DNA from: Vicugna pacos
Lineage: Eukaryota > Chordata > Mammalia > Artiodactyla > Camelidae
Direction: 5' to 3'
Length of the DNA: 64,000 nucleotides
Assembly: GCF_048564905.1 (NCBI RefSeq)
Contig: NC_133007.1
Coordinates: 6,634,001-6,698,000, forward strand
Below, piece after piece: positions 11,545-23,524 of this stretch. The first letter of the stretch is position 1. Each line of letters begins with the position of its first letter. Below the pieces are notes generated by a model that saw nothing but the letters and a program-made list of their open reading frames with translations, searched no databases and was not told the DNA's origin. Made by a program: the position numbers and the translations under genes.

Positions 11545-12190
11545 CATGAAGGGCTTTCTAAAATGGGACTATGATCATGTCACACATTTGCCTAAAGCAC
11601 TCAAGGGATGTGTTACTCTCCCTAGGATGACGTCCAAATGCCTAACTATGACATCCAAGACCTCTGATGATCCAGGCCTGCAAACGTCTCCAGTCTCACA
11701 TCCTCCCAAACCCCTTCCAATGGGCCGTTCCAGCGACATTGCCACTCACTCCCTGAGTGCTCCGTGCTCTCTCACTTTTCCAGACCTTAGAACACGCTGC
11801 CACTCCTCCTGTAGTATTCTCTGCTCTCTGCCTTCCTCCTAAGCTGATTCTCTTGGCTAACTCCCACTCGTCCTTGAGGCCTCAGCTTAGATGCCACCTC
11901 TCCAGGGAATCCTGTCCACATACACTCCACCCAGTCAGGGCTGGGTGCTTCCTCTTTTCAAGGCATTTAGCACATGGATTGAAATGGCCTGGTTTCTGGT
12001 CTCTCCCTCCAGCTAGACTGAACTTTTTGAGTCTGAGGATAGTGTTTTCTCCCCATCATATCCCTCCAATGCTTAAGAGACTAAAATATAAATTTCAAAG
12101 AGAGAGATGATAACTTTGCTGGGGAAAAACCTGGTGGACACTAACATGACTAGCATTGAATGAATGAATGACTGCACAGGTAGGTTTTGG
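11545..12190 (+). mobile_element. L2 LINE 3' region
   Basis: Typical L2 clauses appear in order: atcatgtcacacatttgcct, tgacgtccaaatgcctaact, ccttgaggcctcagcttaga, tgccacctctccagg, ending in tgaatgaatgaatgactg. About 650 bp, old. Confidence 0.7.
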
Positions 12191-12199
12191 AAGGCTCTC

Positions 12200-12875
12200 C
12201 AGCCTCCTTGATGGAAGCAGGGAAAGCACTTTGGTTGTATCCAGTACTCAATCACAAGTCATCTTTCAGGATGGTTCCACCCACAAGTGGTTAATCTCAT
12301 TCATTAGAGGCTGATTTTTGTTGGCTTCAACTTCAGAGGATGGTTTTTTTTTTCAAACTTTGTCTGCAAAATTCTGAGACGTGTTCCTGAGGCATGTACC
12401 CAACTGTGAATTATTATCTAAACATTTCTTTCACCCTATCACTGCTATTTTATATTTCCCACCCTACTCCTCCTACTTACAAGCTTTTATGGCATTTGTG
12501 AAGAGAGGGACATTAGCAGTGCATTATATTTTAAACATAAATAATTGGATACTTTATTAAAACAATATTAATTACCAATTCATGCATGCCGTGCATTCAT
12601 CTATACTTTCTTATTATAGATAAGCACATGCTGGTTAGGTGAAAGGACATCTCCTTCTCCTTCCTTTTAGCTATTAATTAAAACAATCTGCACATCCATC
12701 TTCTTTCTTCCTCTTCCCTCTCTTCTTCTTTCCCTCCCCTTTGTGGCATGGAAGAGTCATCATGGATACTGACAGGGAGAGGGGGCTGCCAGGTGGAGGT
12801 GCTTTGATGGTGCGCCTGTTGGTGCACAAGTGCACAGCTCGCTGGAGGGTTGAGCTTCCACAGATGAATGCTGGG
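12200..12875. other. Unique intergenic DNA
   Basis: No repeat or gene recognised; a C/T-rich stretch lies at 12650-12745. Short open frames only. Confidence 0.45.
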
Positions 12876-12879
12876 AGGC

Positions 12880-13140
12880 ACAGTGCAGCTCCTAATACGG
12901 CTCCATGCCAAACACCACACTGGGTGTCAGGGTATAAAGATGGCCAGACAAGGGTGCTCTCCTCACGCGGGTCACGGTCCAGCCGAGGCTGACATGAGAA
13001 CAACCGGGATCGATCGCTGATGGATGCAGTGAGCGGAGGGAAGGGGACATGGCCCACCCTGTTTGCAGAGTCAGGAAAGGCTTCATTCACAGGGTGGTGC
13101 CGTCTGAACTGGCCCTTGAAAGAACAGGTTGTCACCAGAC
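12880..13140 (-). mobile_element. L2 LINE fragment, minus orientation
   Basis: The succession caggaaaggcttcattcaca, gtgccgtctgaactggccct and ttgaaagaacagg corresponds to reverse L2 (aggaaggcttcctggaggag, gagctgggccttgaagga). Confidence 0.55.
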
Positions 13141-13144
13141 AGGG

Positions 13145-13845
13145 AAGGTTATTCTCTGCAGATTAGAATCAGAACTTCAATTAGAGTTCTGTAATAAATG
13201 ATTAACACTTTGCCAAGGTCCGAGGGTCCGCTTTTCTCTGGCCCCACATATTACTTGTGATATTTCATCACTTTGCACAACAGGATTCCCTCTTCATATT
13301 CTTTAATGTAATGATATATTTGAAACATCTTCATCCTCTGCTCATTTTCTGATAACATTTGGAACTCCAACATCACGTCAGGGCTCCAACATCCTCTTTC
13401 TCCATGTGTCTTTCAGTCTATCCCTAAGAATTTCTCTTCTTCTTGACCTATTACTTCCTGTTTTCCTAACTTCAGGGGCTTTTTTGTTCATCAGGGGTGC
13501 AAGGTTTTATTCTGCCTTGAAGCACTCTTCCTATTAGCTAGGAGATTTTTTGACAAGAAAGGTGTGGCTAAACCCATTTTCTGTAAAATCTGTCACTGCC
13601 TAAGTGGTACCCTGCTGCTTGAATCCTCATTCGTCTCTATGGCAATGTTCTGAAACTATTCTGCTTGTGTGAGTAAGTTCAAGGCCCATCAAATTATGTA
13701 TCACAACAGAGCCAGCGTATCTCACCAGTGCACACACATACACAGCCGGTGCATCACAGCAACGTTTGTAAATGCAGCCACGGTGTGGTCTGCATTCATT
13801 TCAAAAACAGCACACATCCTGTGAAATGGATAGCCTGCTGATCAT
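13145..13845. other. Unique intergenic DNA
   Basis: No gene or clear repeat. Composition is slightly A/T-rich, and no long open frame is present. Confidence 0.45.
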
Positions 13846-13849
13846 CTGA

Positions 13850-14480
13850 CTTCATTTACTCGTCCATCCATTCATTCATTCATTTATGCATCCAGGCTTA
13901 GTGGGGGAGACAGAGACTTAAAAATTTACCTCCTTCTCGGGGGACGGAGGAGAGAATCAGGAATGGCTTCACCAAGGAGTCATCAACTGACCACTGAAGG
14001 GAAGGGCTTTTATGACAAAAACAACACATGGGCAAAAGCACGGAGATATGAAGGAACATTCGAGATAACAAAGAAAAACTCTCCACTAATGAGGCTGGGA
14101 AATGGGATGGAGGAAGGTGAGGGAGGGAGGTACAAAGGGGAGACAAAGCTGGAGCCAGCAAGAGGGGTAGCAATGAGGTCCTCAGGGACCTGTAATAAAA
14201 TAATCAGTTGTCTGCACTCCGTAAGCAATGAGGAGGACCCTAAGAGGAGATGTAGCGTTATCAGGTTGACAACGAAAGTCTACAAAGTCCTCTTATGCTG
14301 CTGCCCTGGGGTTTGATTGAACAGGGAAGGCCCAGAGCTAGAAAGAAGCCAGGGACAAGTTGATAAGGGCCTGAGAGGATCAGAGACTGGAGGTGTGCAT
14401 GGGAAAGATTCAAGCATCACTTTAGAGGTAGGTCAGGTGGGACTTCATGACCAGTTAGAAGGAGGAATGAAGGATAACTT
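13850..14480 (-). mobile_element. L2 LINE, minus orientation
   Basis: Starts with the reverse L2 end (ccattcattcattcatttat) and continues through atggcttcaccaaggagtca and cccagagctagaaagaagcc. Roughly 600 bp of one old copy. Confidence 0.6.
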
Positions 14481-14909
14481 AAAGATTTCTGGGCCGGAAT
14501 TGACGATGAATTGTTTAGTTTGGGTCGTTTTCAGTTTGGGGAGTCTCTGTGACATCCAGGAACACAATCAGAGACACCCCAGTCCTCCACTTACCCCACA
14601 CCCTTAATTCTCTATCACAGGGATAAAGCAATTAGAAACCCTAATCCCTGCTAAGGTAGAATTACCACGTAAGGGTTAACAAGTGACTTTCCAAGAGAGT
14701 ACCACTGAGCTAATGTTTAATCCAAGGAATGGCTTTCCTCTAGTGAAATTCTAGGCAATGGGATTGGCAAGCTGGGGGCATATTTCCAGGTAGGGGGATC
14801 TTCCCAGCATCTCTGGAATCACATCATGGAGGCTACACCTAAAACTCTCGCATAGTGAAGAGAATGCTGTTGAAATTTCACCTTCACCCCAAAGAATCTG
14901 GTTCACAGC

Positions 14910-15130
14910 ATAAGTAAAGGGATCTTTCTCCTGGATGGGATGATGGCAGAGCAGATGTGACAAAGCTCTGGGGTCACTGAGTTCAAATTCCAGCTCCAGC
15001 ATTTACTGCGTATGTAGCCTTGGGCATATTATTTAACCTTTCAATGGCTCCATTCCATCATTCATTAAACATGGCCTGGGAACACCTGCCTCTCCCCGGG
15101 GGTTGTTGTGAGCTTTGATTTAAATGAGAT
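14910..15130 (+). mobile_element. MIR SINE, plus orientation
   Basis: The words aaattccagctccagcattt, actgcgtatgtagccttggg and catattatttaacctttcaa follow the MIR consensus in order. Confidence 0.7.
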
Positions 15131-17240
15131 GGCTGCAGTAAATAAGGCTCTATCTGTCATTCTCACTACCTCCACCATTTATCTCAGTGTCTTTCAACAC
15201 CCCATGCACTTGGAGAGGCTTACTTTTCTCCACGTTCATGGGCTATTAGCTGCTGTGACAGCTTTAGGTGATGAAAAGCCACCATTCGGGCAGCACAGGC
15301 TCAGAGCCGCAAACCCGGTGGTGAGGGCTGTGTCCCCAAGCCACCTGCAGGGGGCAGCATCAGGCAGCGTAAGGCCACGCGGAGGCTCCCTTGTAAAACG
15401 CTGGAGCGGCTCTGGGAAGCCCAGGGGAGGTGGCGACTGAACTCAGACTCCAGTTGACAAAGGACCTGGGGTACTCCACATGGGTCTCACACGTGGCCTC
15501 CCAGGGAGCGGGGTCTCTGATGAACAGCGGAGCGGGGAGTGGTTTGTGAAAGCACCCCCGGCCTCGACAAGTCCAGCCGGGTTTTTCCCAAGCCCACACC
15601 AGGACTGCCTACGTTACCTTTCCATTTAGCGCTGATCTGATCTGGCCAGGAGGGTGCAAGACATGGCTTTCTTACCTACCCATAGGGTCTTTGCTGCAGA
15701 TGCCTCCTCCCCTCCCCGCGGTAAATGGAGAAAGCGCCTGACAAGGACGAGATGGGGAGCTTACCACCCTTCCCGCCCTGCCAAGCGTTTTTAGTTTCCT
15801 GCAGCCTCAGCCCCGAGGGGGAGTCCTGGAGAAGACAAAAGAAATAAAGGGACTCAGCTCCCAGCTCTTACGAGCTATTAATATTGTTGAAGAGACATGC
15901 AGATGTGAAACTGGAGAGAGACACAAGGACACCATGGTCCTGTGCTGTATTTCTGACCCAGAGTGGTGGCTCCATGTTTCCAAAACCCCAGGAGGCGTGC
16001 TCAGACCTAGGATGCTTCTCTGTGATTTGTGAATGTGTTTACATGGAAACACAAAGGGGCAGAATGCACAACATCAATCAAGACTGCCCCGAACATGGGG
16101 TCACTGATGGGACAGATGATCCAGGCTGTGGGAATTTGGAGAAGGGAGCTACCGAGGTAGGCGGCAGTAGGTGGCCTGCAAAGTCCAGAGGACTTGGTCA
16201 CTTCGAAGAGAGCCTCAGCCTCGGTGCCCATGAGACACACTTGAATCGTCACTCACTCTCCTACTGATCTGGCTGCGGAGGGAAACCGCTATGTCACCGT
16301 GACATCACCACCTTCCAGGAACCACTGAGTCAGCTTCGGGCCTGAAGCAGGACCCACTCACTTCCTCCAACCAGGCAGAGTGGGGGTGCTTCCCCTCCCC
16401 CAGGCAAAGCTTTGGTTTCTTCACCAAGAATAGGGCAGCTCTGCAATAAGACCCACTGGGCACTGCCGGCTGTACCCAATCCTGCCCGCGCTCTCAGGCC
16501 AGGGAAGAGGGGCCCCCGGTGGAGACTGACACCTGGTTTGGGGTTGAAGTGCAGTGTCCCTGGGAGAGGGAGTACGTTTAGCTTTGTCTGGCCCTTATAG
16601 CTCCTGTGAACAAGCTGAACTGTTTCTAAGGGGAAACATTGTGACAGAGGAATTAGGAGGGATTAAGAAAGAGGGCGCTGGCATTGGGGCTGGCGGGGAG
16701 TCAGAGCAGCAAGCTGACTTGGGAAGGTTCAAAGACACCCTGCGCCCACGTCACAACTGTAGGCTGCCACAGATGGTGCCACACCACAGACAGCCATGGG
16801 GGTCTTGTCCAGGCCCACTCCTTTCTCAAAGGACGGTGGGCACCTGCACAGCCATACTCATCCGTAGCCAGAGACCCAGGAACAGGGCCACAGGGTGTCT
16901 GTCCGTAGTCCTCAGAGGATGACTTTCTCTCACCCCTTCCCCAGGAGAGTCACAGGTGCCCCTGTCATCCCCATGTCCAGCCCTTCCCTTCCCCGTTAAG
17001 AGGATTCTAGCCAGAATCACACCACATCAGAGTCTGTTTCATCTGTCATTAAACCTGATGCTCTGTAAGCTGGTTTTATGAAGAAGAAAATTAGCTGGTA
17101 GGCAGTAATGCGATATTATAGCACTGCCAAGGTCCTGTATTCTCCCTGCTCACACTAATACACACACACCCCTGCACACAATCTGCTTTGATCTTTTTTT
17201 CATCTTTTATTACATTGTTTCACCCAACGCCAACCAAGCC
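15131..17240. other. Unique intergenic DNA with candidate regulatory motifs
   Basis: No gene recognised. It is GC-rich with scattered CpG around 15.3-15.6 kb. It holds a CTCF-like site (15341), a 15-bp interrupted palindrome ATGTCAC-C-GTGACAT (16291-16305) and an AP-1 site (16326-16332). Confidence 0.5.
15341..15359 (+). promoter_or_regulatory. CTCF-like binding motif
   Basis: CCACCTGCAGGGGGCAGCA contains CC, then TGC, then AGGGGGC, then AGC, matching the core of the known CTCF matrix (CC-ASY-AGRKGGC-RSY) with one mismatch. Single motifs are common by chance, so occupancy is unproven. Confidence 0.4.
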
Positions 17241-18919
17241 CTGCCAGGTAAGTATGGCCATCTTATAGATGAGAAAACTGAGATTCAGAAAGGTGAAGGA
17301 AATTCTCCAGGGTCACATAGGGAGCAGCAGAACCAGTCTTGGAAGCCAGGTCTGTCTGATGCCAAGCAGCTGCGGTCCTTCCACTCAGATACTCCAGCTC
17401 CAAGCAAGAATCACTTCTGAGTCAGAAATGATAAAATTAGAACTTCATTCAGCAATCCACCGCATCTTAAGGTTGGAAGCCATCTGAAGGCTGTCCAGGC
17501 CTATGACCCAGACAAGTGTCTGACTCTCTACATGATGTCCTGGCTTCTGCTTGGTTAGATCAGCTCCGGGAAGGGCATCATGCCCTGATTCAGCCCGCGC
17601 CAGCTGAGAATCACTAGATAGTTCTTTGGAGTTGAGAGCTAGAATCTCTCTCCCTGTAGTGTCCATACATCAAGGCTGCCCTTGGGAACATGGAGGAGCT
17701 AAGCAGTGAGTCACTTCTGAATTGTCTTTCTCTGGACTACATGTTCTCAGTTCCTTGCAAACTCCTCTCATGGGGCCGTTTCTCACCACTCTCCCAGGAA
17801 GGGGTCTGCTCTGTCTGTTCAGTCTAACTGTGGGACACGGCGTGACTACCATGCTCCAGAAGTGCGCTGACCCACCCAGAGAAGACTGGGACCAGACTAG
17901 ATAACCCTTTCATTTTTCTCACGGGTAGGAATATTGCACGCTGGGGACTCACTTTGATCTTATCGTAATTGAAAACCCTTAAGTGCCTTTCCCATGTGCT
18001 GTCCCGAAGCCAGCCCCTTGTCCAGCTGGCTCTGGGATGCTCATGGTCTGTTCTCTCCATGTAGGCTGGACCAGCAAGTACCCCGGGCAGTCTGGCCATC
18101 TCCCTGCTGCTTGGCCCCCCTGCTCTGTGCTCCCTGGCACCACAGACCCACTAGGGCTCAGCCACTCCTCCCTCTGGCCCCAGCTCTGGTTACCAAGAAG
18201 TCCTGCTGACCTAGTCACCCCTCACTGGGGCGACGCTGCTAATTCCCAGCATCCTGATGCACCCCGAGGGGTCATCTGGGAGGTTCTGGAAAGCCCCTCA
18301 TGCATGGCTTACAGAGCCAAGGGCCTCTGTCTGCTGAAACACAACACAACAGTACTTCCACCACGCCGGGACTGCCCTGTACAGAAACCTGCAAGGGAGT
18401 CTCCCCTCGGGGAGCCAGAAGTGAAGTGGGCGTAAGCCCCGCTCCTTCCTACTTCCTGTCCCCCGATCTGGGCTGATTCTACCACTTGGCGCACTCCACG
18501 TGGAGTCCGTGGTGGGGTTGGGGGGGCACATGGCATCTCGCCCTGTGTCCTCAGGCCTCTGAGTCTCACTCCAAGCTTCTCCAAGCTTCTCCCAGCACCA
18601 GATGGGTTTTTCTTTCTTCCTGTGCAGCCGGCGCTTCCTTTGTGTTGAACCCTCTGTTCTCTGCACCCCAGGTTAACCCATCACCCTACGCTTAGATCCC
18701 CACGCTGTGCCCTAGATATGCTGTGTTCCCAGAAAAGGGATCTTCTTGGAAAGTAGAAAACCTCCTCCCTCTCAACAACTAGGCTTTCAGGATGATTGAT
18801 TATTCACTTCCTAGGGACGTTTCATATTCTTATAATTCAAAATGCAAAGCGGAGAAAGGCTTCTCTATCCTAGGATGTGTGAGTCTCCCCTGAAGCCACA
18901 AACCCACTGACTCAGTGGG
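16326..18919. promoter_or_regulatory. AP-1 motif cluster I
   Basis: Four TGASTCA heptamers lie in 2.6 kb: 16326-16332, 17418-17424, 17707-17713 and 18908-18914. The last is the centre of a 17-bp palindrome, CCCACTGA-C-TCAGTGGG, at 18903-18919. FOS/JUN proteins bind this heptamer. Enhancer activity is inferred only. Confidence 0.45.
17245..17400 (-). mobile_element. MIR SINE, minus orientation
   Basis: The run atcttatagatgagaaaact, gagattcagaaaggtgaagg, gggtcacatagggag is reverse MIR. Confidence 0.7.
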
Positions 18920-19680
18920 AAGGAGCATCTGGATTACTGAGACTGAAAATCCATTTTTCTAATATCTCAAAAATAATACCCCATTACTCTCTCCTGGCCC
19001 AAGACACACATCTAAAAGAACTTACCTCCTGTGCCTTCCATCCTCACACATTCTGCTCTCCTCACCACCAAATTCTTCACGCATCCCAAACTCTCTTCTC
19101 CCAGATCTGTACTTGACTCTTCATAACCACATCCCTAAGTTATCCATGTGGTGTCTGCCTTACTCATCAGTCATCCTACCTTGTGGCATAAAGGTCACAC
19201 CCCGCAAAGGTGTGCTCACAAATCTGCTCACACCACTGTGCTTTCAGTGCAGGTATTCGCATATTTAAAACCAATTAAAGTGTGATTATTTTCACCCCCG
19301 CCATACCACTCTTAATCGACTTAATACAGATGCGAAAGTGGGGCTTGTGGTTTGTGTAAACCACATACCCGATTTGTTATAAACAGACATGCAACAAGGT
19401 CCTAACCAGAGGCCACTGTACCTCCCCTGTGACCCTCCTGGAAGCATCAGCCCCTACACCACTCCAGTCCCACACTGACCCTTCTAAACCTCCTCCTTGC
19501 CCAACTCAGCAGACGCCTTCCAACCACTAAGGCCTCGTACAACTCTGCCTCGACCTCGACGCTGAGCCAGTCCCAAGTGACCGGGATTCTGTGGGTTTAC
19601 ACAGCGTCCATCTCCCCAAATCCCTTCACACTCTGTAAAATTTCCCTGTTATGGGCACATTTTTTCATTTGCTCTCTCTG
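17425..19680. other. Unique intergenic DNA
   Basis: No gene recognised. Overlapping open frames on both strands at 17.98-18.67 kb have no known domain and no consistent signal. A short tandem ctccaagctt duplication is present near 18570-18590. Confidence 0.45.
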
Positions 19681-19685
19681 AAGCA

Positions 19686-20450
19686 CTCTAGATTCATGCA
19701 TTCATTCATTCATTCAGCAAACACTTATGAACAACTTTACCATCAGACATTGTTCCGGGAGCTGCAGTGATGGTGACCCACAGGCTGGACAAAGCTGGGC
19801 TCTCAAAATGACGTTCTGGTGAGGGGAATGCAGTGTACATGGACACACGTAAGCAAATGAGCACCACAGACCGTGCGCTCTTTGCAGGAAGTAGACGGGA
19901 TCGGGTAAGGGCACAGAAGGAGGCCCTTTAGGACTGGATCAAGGCAGACTTCTCTGAGAAGGGGGCTAATGTTTATATTGACACCTGCCAGATTGAGAAG
20001 AGGCAGGCGGAGGGGAAAGCCAGAGCGTAAGCCCAGAGCCTTGGGGCGAGCCTGGTGTCTGCCAGCAATCCGGGGGTGTGTGGTGGCCGAGAAAAGAAAG
20101 GAAGCCGGAGGTGGGGAGGCTGCGCAGGGTCAGGGCAGGAGCTGGGTTTCACTCTGCGCGCTGGGAGGTGACGTGAACTGATGACAATTTTCAAAGATCG
20201 CTCTGACTGCTGTGTGGAAAACGGAAGTGGGGATTGGGGCAAGGGAGGCAGTGGGAAATAAAGAAGGGCTATCGCCCTTGTCTCTCTGAGAAACGGGGAC
20301 CAGGGTGCTGGGAATGAAGATGGAGGAAAGATGGAGATACAATTTGGAGGGAGCGCTACACTGGGGGTAGGACTGACCTTTGTCACATTGTTGTTGTAGG
20401 ACTTTAGGAAAGTGCATGAAGCAGCATGTCACGCTGGAAGTCAGAGACAG
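19686..20450 (-). mobile_element. L2 LINE, minus orientation
   Basis: Begins with the reverse L2 end (cattcattcattcattcagc, aaacacttatgaac) and runs through ggagctgcagtgatggtgac, ggcagacttctctgagaagg and agatcgctctgactgctgtg in the expected order. About 760 bp, old. Confidence 0.7.
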
Positions 20451-20679
20451 CCTGTAGGAAGGAGGGGGACGCGTGTGTCAGAGCCCCGGGCCTGTGCGAG
20501 GCGACCTGCCACACCCGTGGGCAGGCACATGCTCATGCACGCACGCACATGTGCATGCAGTTGATTTGAGGGTGCACTGAAAGCCTTTAGAAAGATCCAG
20601 TAGAGATGGGGGTAGGAAGAGGCCGAGGCGCATCAAATACTAACCATCTGAAAATTGAAAGAAGCTGTGCTTCTGGCCA

Positions 20680-20687
20680 TGACGTCA
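20680..20687. promoter_or_regulatory. Perfect cAMP response element motif
   Basis: TGACGTCA, the full palindromic CRE bound by CREB/ATF proteins, followed by TTGCG. It stands in non-repeat DNA 40 kb from IER5. One such octamer is expected per 65 kb by chance, so weight is low. Confidence 0.35.
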
Positions 20688-21454
20688 TTGCGTCCCTCAT
20701 AAAGCATCCGAAGGGGCATTTCCCGGTCATAACAAAGGAATGGTGGAAATTAACTACACATCCCAGCTGAAAATTGCTTTCTCCTGTTGTTTCATCATAT
20801 ATAGGAGGTTTCGAGCTCTAGGTGAGCCTTTCTAGGCTAGCTTCAGAACTTTACCTCCTTGTGTAACAATAATTCTGTGAGGGAAGGGGTCTTGAGTTCC
20901 TGAAACTGACGTATAAATAGATCCGGGGAGCACAACTCATGAGGAAGTAGGAAGTTGCCCCCCTGAGGGAGAGTAATGCACATCACACTGCCACAGATCA
21001 GCCTTGCTCACCAATCCGTATCTCTGCTGCTCACTCACACTCAGCTTGTGGCCAACTGTGACACTCCAGGATTTATCTTCTTCTGTAGTTTTGCCCAGAA
21101 GGGTTTAAACTGTTAGTATTGGTGCCAGTTCATAGTAGAATGGCCCAGAGGAGTCACAGCAGGAAGCATTTTTAAAGAGTCTTTTAAAGAGGGCCATACC
21201 ACCTTATGAGCAAAGACTAAAGAAAGTATATTATTTCACAGCCGAGGGTGAAAACAATTCTGCTTTTAAATGATTTCCCATACCCTGCCAGTCTGAGACA
21301 GGGGAGCGAGAGGAACCCACGTTGGGCTGGTTCCGAGCCACACCTGCCCTAGGCTCTCCAGTATTTCTTGATGTCTCTAGGAGGGCTCTTGAGGAGGTTT
21401 CCAGAGGGGACAGTGTTCAGGAGCTCAGACAGATGAAGGCTCCCCTGGTGACTG

Positions 21455-21620
21455 GAGATATGATTTTCCTCATCCATAATCTGCAAAATGTAAAATCTGA
21501 AAGCCAGAGTAAGCCTCACTTCAAAGTATTTTCTAAGGATGAAATGACCTAATACAAAGCACAGTGCCCAGCCTCTAGGAAGTGCTCAATAAATGGTACC
21601 CACCTATATCTACCACCACC
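21455..21620 (+). mobile_element. MIR SINE 3' part, plus orientation
   Basis: Shows ttttcctcatccataatctg and the tail gtgcccagcctctaggaagt, gctcaataaatgg, typical of MIR (L2 shares the tail). Confidence 0.6.
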
Positions 21621-21796
21621 CTCACCATCATCATCATCAGTGCCCATCCCTGCTCCCCCAGAGCAGACCTTCCCTCCCCTCTCCCTGACTAAGGTGTTCT
21701 TTCCAGGCCGAGTTTACCATGCCTCTGGTCCAGTGGAGGTTCCCAAGGATCTCTGCATTCTTAATACAGTCAGGCTCCTGGCCAGCCTGCCCCACC

Positions 21797-21816
21797 AGAC
21801 ATGCCCAGGCTTGTCT
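21797..21816. promoter_or_regulatory. Perfect p53 response element
   Basis: AGACATGCCC AGGCTTGTCT is two RRRCWWGYYY half-sites with zero spacing, 20 of 20 positions correct. Assuming equal bases, the chance of one such site in 64 kb is about 0.004. It lies in non-repeat sequence between a MIR copy and an LTR. p53 tetramers bind this arrangement with high affinity. IER5 is reported as p53- and radiation-inducible, and it is the only gene in the window, 39 kb away. The link to IER5 is inference. Confidence 0.7.
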
Positions 21817-22209
21817 CCCTCGCCCTTAGCCTCAGGCTGAGCTGCTGCCACGCAAACCCAGAAGTCCAGGGACACACGGCAGAAACACACCGCCAGCAAC
21901 CCTGTTCCTCCCTGTCCCTGGCGGCCCCCTCCTGCAAGGAATGCCACCTCCAGGCTCCCAGGCCAGGAGCGTAAGGCCCTGAAGAAACTGGCTCCTGGCA
22001 GGGATGCAGATAAAGCCTGCCCGTTCCTGAGAGTCTCTGCAATTGTCAGTGGACTCTCGGAGCCATCAACGGTGAAAGCCAAGGAGAAATTGCCTCTAAT
22101 AAAATCAGGCAAATGGGAGGAAATAGCTGGAGGCACAAGGACACTTGAGGTGGCAGGGGAGAGGCAGGGATAACGCAGCAGCTTCCCCAGTTCCTCCCCT
22201 ACAAAAGCC

Positions 22210-22340
22210 CACCCTTGGCAACATGAAGCCAGACAACATGGAGGCAGCATTCCCCAAACGGAGACTTAAATGCCAGCTCTGTCATCTGTACAGTGACCTT
22301 TGACAAGTTTCGCATCTCCTGGGGGAACCACAATTTCCTC
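22210..22340 (+). mobile_element. MIR SINE fragment, plus orientation
   Basis: The words gccagctctgtcatctgtac, agtgacctttgacaagtttc and acaatttcctcttttac follow MIR order, with decay. Confidence 0.5.
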
Positions 22341-22447
22341 TTTTACAACTAAGAGAGCAGCCCAAATTGTGTGTCCAACGGCAGTGAGGCCATTGCTGTC
22401 ACCTTTGCCTGGGCTACACTCAGTGGACTCAGCTTTGTCTTCTCTGA

Positions 22448-23000
22448 GCACCTGCTGTGTACACCCCAAATAAACCACCCCAAATACACCACCCCAAAAT
22501 ATAGCACTTCAGCATAAGGATGATTTTAAGCTGAAAACAATTGAGAAGAAAACACAAGAAAAGCTCTCTGCCCTCCCTTCATTTGCCTAAAAGCAGAACA
22601 TAAATTTGTACCTCTCTTTTCTACCAGGAAGGTCAGAAGTCAATCACCATAGACACCTCTAGACCTTTATCAACCCAGAGACGGCACCAGAGATATCTCC
22701 ATCACAAAGTCCACTAACCTGCCCTTATCTTCCATAAGTTTCCCGTATATTTACCTTCCCACAGTTTGCCACCTTTGGAAGCTGACAACCCTTTCCCTTT
22801 GTCTTGTTACTTCTCTACAAAGGCCTTGTTCTTTTGTTACAACGCTATGTAAATCCAAGGGCTACGCACCCTTTGGGTTACTCACTACTGAGGGTTCCCA
22901 GTGTATGCACAAGGCCTAATAAGCTTCCATTTGTTTTCCTCTTGTTAACCTGTCTTTGTCGGTCTAATTTGCAGGGCCCCAGGCAATGCACCTAAGGCGT
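22448..23000 (+). mobile_element. LTR-like fossil, plus orientation
   Basis: Ends with the LTR phrase tctttgtcggtctaatttgc followed by agggccccagg and is preceded by a degraded poly(A) signal region near 22917, as in several class I mammalian LTRs. It is a solo remnant without genes; subfamily not resolved, moderately old. Confidence 0.55.
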
Positions 23001-23139
23001 GCCTCTTTCCAGGCAGAGGAAAGAGAATTGTGTTTCCTCTCCTATGGGAGCGAAGGCCGGTGGTTGCAGGAAGAATCCAGTCCAGCTGGGAGAGGAGGCG
23101 ACAGCATTCCCATGCTGGTCTGCAGACAGATCAGGTGGT

Positions 23140-23245
23140 GGGTCAGTGGCCCTCAGCCCCGACTGCAGGTTAGAATCACCTGGGGAGGTTTTAGAATGCC
23201 AGCGCCCAGGCCCATCTCCAGACCCGCGAAATGAGACTCTCTGGG
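23140..23245. mobile_element. MER5-type hAT element fragment
   Basis: The sequence gcaggttagaatcacctggg followed by gaggttttagaatgccagcg and cccaggcccatctccagac matches the middle of MER5A/B (Charlie family non-autonomous DNA transposon). Confidence 0.6.
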
Positions 23246-23249
23246 GCTG

Positions 23250-23520
23250 CTCCTGCTGTGCCCACTCCAGAGGACAGCCTCCCTTCCCCCTTCACGGGCA
23301 GTTTCCTGCTCACCTCCTGTCTCAGCTGAGATGCGCTCTCTCTGTGAGGACATCCTGATTCCCCTGAACCTGGGGCGTGGGCCCCTCCTCTACTGTCTTT
23401 ACCCATTTGTGCATCTGTACCCCCAACTCTTAGCTCCTCAGGGGTGGGGTCTTTAGCTTATCTATCTTTTATTTGACCCAGAGTAGACACTAGATATGTA
23501 TTTATTAGATGAAAAAAAAA
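23250..23520 (+). mobile_element. Probable L2 LINE 3' fragment
   Basis: The ending ggggtggggtctttagctta, tctatctttt, agagtagacactagatatgt resembles the L2 3' end. Weakly conserved. Confidence 0.4.
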
Positions 23521-23524
23521 GAAG

